Source: Candidatus Cohnella colombiensis (GTDB taxonomy: Bacteria; Bacillota; Bacilli; Paenibacillales; Paenibacillaceae). From it: 64,000 nucleotides of DNA. The stretch's first letter is position 1; each line of letters starts with the position of its first letter. Shown piece after piece: positions 61,261-64,000 of the stretch. Below the pieces are notes generated by a model. That model was not told the DNA's origin, did no database searches, and saw nothing but the letters and a program-made list of their open reading frames with translations. Location of the stretch: NCBI GenBank assembly GCA_029203125.1, contig CP119317.1, positions 930,001 through 994,000 of the forward strand. The letters are read 5' to 3'. The translations under genes and the position numbers were made by a program.

Positions 61261-62087
61261 AACCAAAAATATTTTTCAGCTACTTGTTGTTGGGCACAAT
61301 TGGAGTCGTTGCGCTTTATCCTGCTCTTTGGACAATTCTATCCTCGTTCCGGGTAGGGAATTCGCTCTTTAGCGATCATTTCATTCCGGTCGAATGGACT
61401 CTCGATCATTACCGTGATTTGTTCCGTGCAAGATCGACTCGGCAAATTCCATACGCGAATTGGTACTGGAATACGCTGAAGGTTGCAACATTTAGTATGA
61501 TTATCGGTACTTTGATTCAATTGCTGACCGCTTATGCATTTTCTAGATTCCGCTTTAAAGGTCGTAAGCAAATGCTAATGATGGTATTGGTCTTGGGGAT
61601 GTTCCCGGGATTCCTTAGCATCATGGCTGTATTTATTATTTTGAACACATTGGGCTTGCTTGATAATACGTGGGCACTTGTACTCGTATATTCCGCTGGC
61701 GCTGCACTTGGGATGTTCGTAGCGAAAGGTTTCTTCGATACGATCCCGCGTAGCCTGGAAGAAGCAGCAAGAATGGATGGCGCAGGTCACATGACGATAT
61801 TCATTCGCATTATCCTCCCATTGTCACGCCCAATTATTACGTATATTTCATTAACAACGTTCGCTGGAGCTTGGGTAGACTTTATTTTTGCCAGAGCGAT
61901 CTTAAGAACACCTGAGAATTGGACACTGGCTGTCGGATTGTGGAACTTAGTCGATTCTTATAATAGTACAGAGTTTACTTTGTTCGCCGCAGGTTGTGTG
62001 CTTGTAGCTATTCCGATTACTGCATTGTTCATGTACACTCAACGATTCCTCGTTGATGGTCTTACTGCTGGAGCATCTAAAGGATGA
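61257..62087 (+). CDS. Maltodextrin ABC permease, MalG-like (MdxG)
   Basis: A 276-residue permease with six predicted helices and the EAA loop SLEEAARMDGAGHMTIF near residue 165. The MalG-type ending RFLVDGLTAGASKG is clear. It overlaps the genes on either side by 4 bases, so the operon is translationally coupled. Confidence 0.94.
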   Translation: MKPKIFFSYLLLGTIGVVALYPALWTILSSFRVGNSLFSDHFIPVEWTLDHYRDLFRARSTRQIPYANWYWNTLKVATFSMIIGTLIQLLTAYAFSRFRFKGRKQMLMMVLVLGMFPGFLSIMAVFIILNTLGLLDNTWALVLVYSAGAALGMFVAKGFFDTIPRSLEEAARMDGAGHMTIFIRIILPLSRPIITYISLTTFAGAWVDFIFARAILRTPENWTLAVGLWNLVDSYNSTEFTLFAAGCVLVAIPITALFMYTQRFLVDGLTAGASKG

Positions 62088-63709
62088 GCAAGCTGCGCTT
62101 GTTGCCAGTTATTGTTGTCGTCATGATCTTATGGCTATCTGCATGTTCTTCCGCTCCCCCCGCGGAAACTACAGCTTCGCAGATTGCGACAAGCTCACCC
62201 CAATCGTCTCCTTCCCCTCAGGAGGCAATTGGGCCAAGCAATGTCTACTATGAAATCTTTGTTCGTTCATTCGCAGATTCTAATGGAGATGGAATTGGCG
62301 ATTTGAATGGTATAACACGGCAATTAGACTACTTGCAATCTTTAGGTATAGAGGGAATTTGGCTTACACCGATTCAACCGTCACCAAGCTATCACGGATA
62401 TGATGTGTCTGACTATTATGGGATTAATCCCGACTTTGGTACGCTAGATGATTTCAAAACCTTAATAACGGAAGCTCACAATCGAGACATCCGGATCATT
62501 ATGGATTTGGTTATTAATCATACCAGCACTGAGCACCCTTGGTTTATAGATTCAGCACAAGGTAAAGATAGCCCTTATCGCGATTGGTATACATGGGCAA
62601 GTCATCGAGAGAAGGGCGCCACTCCTACGGATGGCGCGACGGGTCAAGAGCCTTGGCATCCGAAAGGCGATGACAAGTATCTTGGGATCTTCTGGAGTGG
62701 TATGCCTGATCTGAACTTCGATAATGCTGATGTCCGTTCTGAAATGATTAAAATCGGACAATATTGGCTTAAGTTCGGTGTCGATGGGTTTCGGTTGGAC
62801 GCTGCGAAGCACATCTTCGGAGATTTTAAGTCTACAATCGCTTCAAAGACGGTTCAAAATAAAAACCAAGTGTGGTGGCAGGAGTTCCGTCATGGGTTGA
62901 ATGAAGTTAATCCCGAAGCTTATTTAGTTGGCGAAGTATGGGATGGAGCAGCAGTAATCGCACCTTACTTAGATAATGCGTTAGACTCTGCTTTTAATTT
63001 CGACTTGGCGGGCACGCTCCTGAGTACTGCTAGTTCAGAGAAGGCGACATCAATTGCATTCACATTATCTCGTGTACATGAGTTTTTTGGGAAAAGCTCT
63101 AATGGTCAATTTATAGATGCGCCATTCCTTTCTAATCATGACCAAACACGTGTAATGTCTGCAGTTAAGGGAAATGTGAATCATGCGAAGACGGCAGCAG
63201 CCTTATTGCTTACGATGCCTGGGAAAGCATTCATCTATTATGGTGAAGAGCTTGGGATGAGTGGAATAAAGCCTGATGAGCGCTTGCGTGAGCCATTCCC
63301 TTGGTCACGTGATGGTGGCAGTATAATGGAAACCACTTGGGAACCTTCGATGTATCGCGGAGATGGTGAAGTATCGGTCCAAGCAGAAGATGAGTCCCCC
63401 GACTCATTGCTGAACCGTTATCGTCAATTAATCTCGTGGCGTAAACAAGAGGTTGCCTTAAGATCAGGTAAAATTGCTACCTATGACTCTGATAATGGAT
63501 CTGTGCTGACGTATATAAGAAGTGCAGATGAGCAACAGTTGCTTGTCGCGCACAATTTGTCAGGCACTTCTCAATCGTTAACGTTGTCCGAAACGGATGC
63601 GCAGCCAATAGCCTTCACTAAGGTTGCGCTAACGACTGACAATGGGGCGCAATTATCCGAACATATTTTGCAATTGCCTCCTTATACTACAGCGATATTA
63701 AAACCGTAA
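62084..63709 (+). CDS. GH13 alpha-amylase-like lipoprotein
   Basis: A 541-residue enzyme with a lipoprotein signal (lipobox LSAC near residue 21) and a Ser/Pro-rich linker, so it is anchored outside the membrane. The GH13 barrel has all four conserved regions: DLVINH, GFRLDAAKH (nucleophile Asp239), GEVWDG (acid/base Glu284) and SNHDQTR (Asp353). The sequence is closest in feel to small alpha-amylase/neopullulanase-type enzymes (YEIFVRSFADSNGDGIGDL). It likely cuts starch or maltodextrins near the transporter that shares its operon. It overlaps the MalG-like gene by 4 bases and ends before a strong terminator. Confidence 0.93.
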   Translation: MSKLRLLPVIVVVMILWLSACSSAPPAETTASQIATSSPQSSPSPQEAIGPSNVYYEIFVRSFADSNGDGIGDLNGITRQLDYLQSLGIEGIWLTPIQPSPSYHGYDVSDYYGINPDFGTLDDFKTLITEAHNRDIRIIMDLVINHTSTEHPWFIDSAQGKDSPYRDWYTWASHREKGATPTDGATGQEPWHPKGDDKYLGIFWSGMPDLNFDNADVRSEMIKIGQYWLKFGVDGFRLDAAKHIFGDFKSTIASKTVQNKNQVWWQEFRHGLNEVNPEAYLVGEVWDGAAVIAPYLDNALDSAFNFDLAGTLLSTASSEKATSIAFTLSRVHEFFGKSSNGQFIDAPFLSNHDQTRVMSAVKGNVNHAKTAAALLLTMPGKAFIYYGEELGMSGIKPDERLREPFPWSRDGGSIMETTWEPSMYRGDGEVSVQAEDESPDSLLNRYRQLISWRKQEVALRSGKIATYDSDNGSVLTYIRSADEQQLLVAHNLSGTSQSLTLSETDAQPIAFTKVALTTDNGAQLSEHILQLPPYTTAILKP

Positions 63710-63719
63710 TCTTATTGTG

Positions 63720-63758
63720 AAAGCCCCACTCCTGAACCCCCTTCAGGAGTGGGGCTTT
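63720..63758 (+). terminator. Terminator of the maltodextrin operon
   Basis: AAAGCCCCACTCCTGAA (63720-63736) and TTCAGGAGTGGGGCTTT (63742-63758) form a perfect 17-bp stem with loop CCCCC. CTTCGTG follows. Confidence 0.85.
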
Positions 63759-63782
63759 CTTCGTGCTCGAATGCAAGGTGCG

Positions 63783-63812
63783 TTGACATCGCTCAGAATA
63801 AGGTGATACGAT
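63783..63812 (+). promoter_or_regulatory. SigA-type promoter of the right-edge gene
   Basis: A perfect TTGACA (63783-63788) and TACGAT (63807-63812), 18 bases apart, lie about 65 bases before the next start codon. Confidence 0.6.
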
Positions 63813-63878
63813 CAATTAAAATTGTTAATATCCACGTCGCAAGCAATATAACCAATCTAGAAATGGAGTGTTCGTACA

Positions 63879-64000
63879 ATGGCTCGTGTGCTTATCATCT
63901 CAGGAAGTCCAACGGCTAATTCAAGATTACATGGCTTAACACAATACAGTGAGCAACGATTACAAGATTTCGGTCACGAGGTGGAAACGCTGTTTGTAGC
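63879..64000 (+). CDS. NADPH-dependent FMN reductase-like protein (3' truncated)
   Basis: ATG 63879 follows AATGGAG, and 40 residues are visible before the window ends. They begin MARVLIISGSPTANSRLHGL, the flavodoxin-like FMN-binding loop (GSP.xxS) of NADPH-dependent FMN reductases of the SsuE type. Such enzymes supply reduced flavin to monooxygenases or detoxify quinones. The exact type cannot be settled from this fragment. Confidence 0.75.
   Translation, partial: MARVLIISGSPTANSRLHGLTQYSEQRLQDFGHEVETLFV

Overview
The window comes from a spore-forming Bacillota chromosome, most likely Paenibacillaceae (Paenibacillus, Cohnella or a close relative). This rests on spore genes (spoVR, yhbH, a YyaC-like spore protease), strong AGGAGG-type ribosome binding sites, YesM/YesN two-component pairs next to LplB/YtcP-type sugar ABC transporters, and a heavy load of glycoside hydrolases. 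No rRNA, tRNA, phage, transposase or CRISPR was found, so this looks like ordinary chromosome with carbohydrate-use islands between housekeeping genes.

Layout. 1-9.2 kb: the end of an unknown gene, a MATE efflux pump, a 50-bp tandem repeat array, a stress-type short-chain dehydrogenase, a direct repeat pair, spoVR, and helD-recQ. 9.2-26.2 kb: a large all-plus-strand locus with a YesM-type sensor kinase, a YesN-type regulator, two CcpA-box-like palindromes, a lipoprotein binding protein, two permeases, and four cytoplasmic glycosidases (GH3, GH38 alpha-mannosidase, GH125 exo-alpha-1,6-mannosidase, and a 1036-aa clan GH-A-like enzyme). I read it as import and intracellular breakdown of alpha-mannosides, possibly N-glycan-like oligosaccharides. 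26.2-26.8 kb: a non-coding block with five 51-bp hairpin repeats, a long nested inverted repeat and a 54-bp-spaced repeat pair.

26.8-41.3 kb: a SulP transporter; a three-gene sugar isomerase/dehydrogenase operon with a divergent AraC regulator; a DnaQ-like exonuclease; two unknown genes; a class 3 lipase; a CE2/GDSL-like lipoprotein esterase; a YyaC-like spore protease; an unknown gene; a GH36 alpha-galactosidase; and methionine aminopeptidase. 41.4-46.9 kb: an HscC-like Hsp70 paired with a TPR protein whose J-like domain lacks the HPD motif, then yhbH, the usual partner of spoVR.

47-56.8 kb: sbcDC, a 44-aa small ORF, a DUF423 membrane protein, a PAS-GGDEF-EAL protein, an unknown gene, and mtnK-mtnA of methionine salvage. 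57-63.8 kb: a LacI regulator divergent from a maltodextrin operon (binding protein, two permeases, GH13 lipoprotein amylase), with candidate promoter and operator sites between them. The window ends in the start of an NADPH-dependent FMN reductase gene.

Neither ABC transporter has its ATPase here, so both probably share an MsmX-type ATPase encoded elsewhere. Starts were refined from ribosome binding sites, and several differ from the longest open frame. The least explained items are the three non-coding repeat blocks, the GH-A-like glycosidase, the HPD-less J protein, and five genes that I cannot assign.
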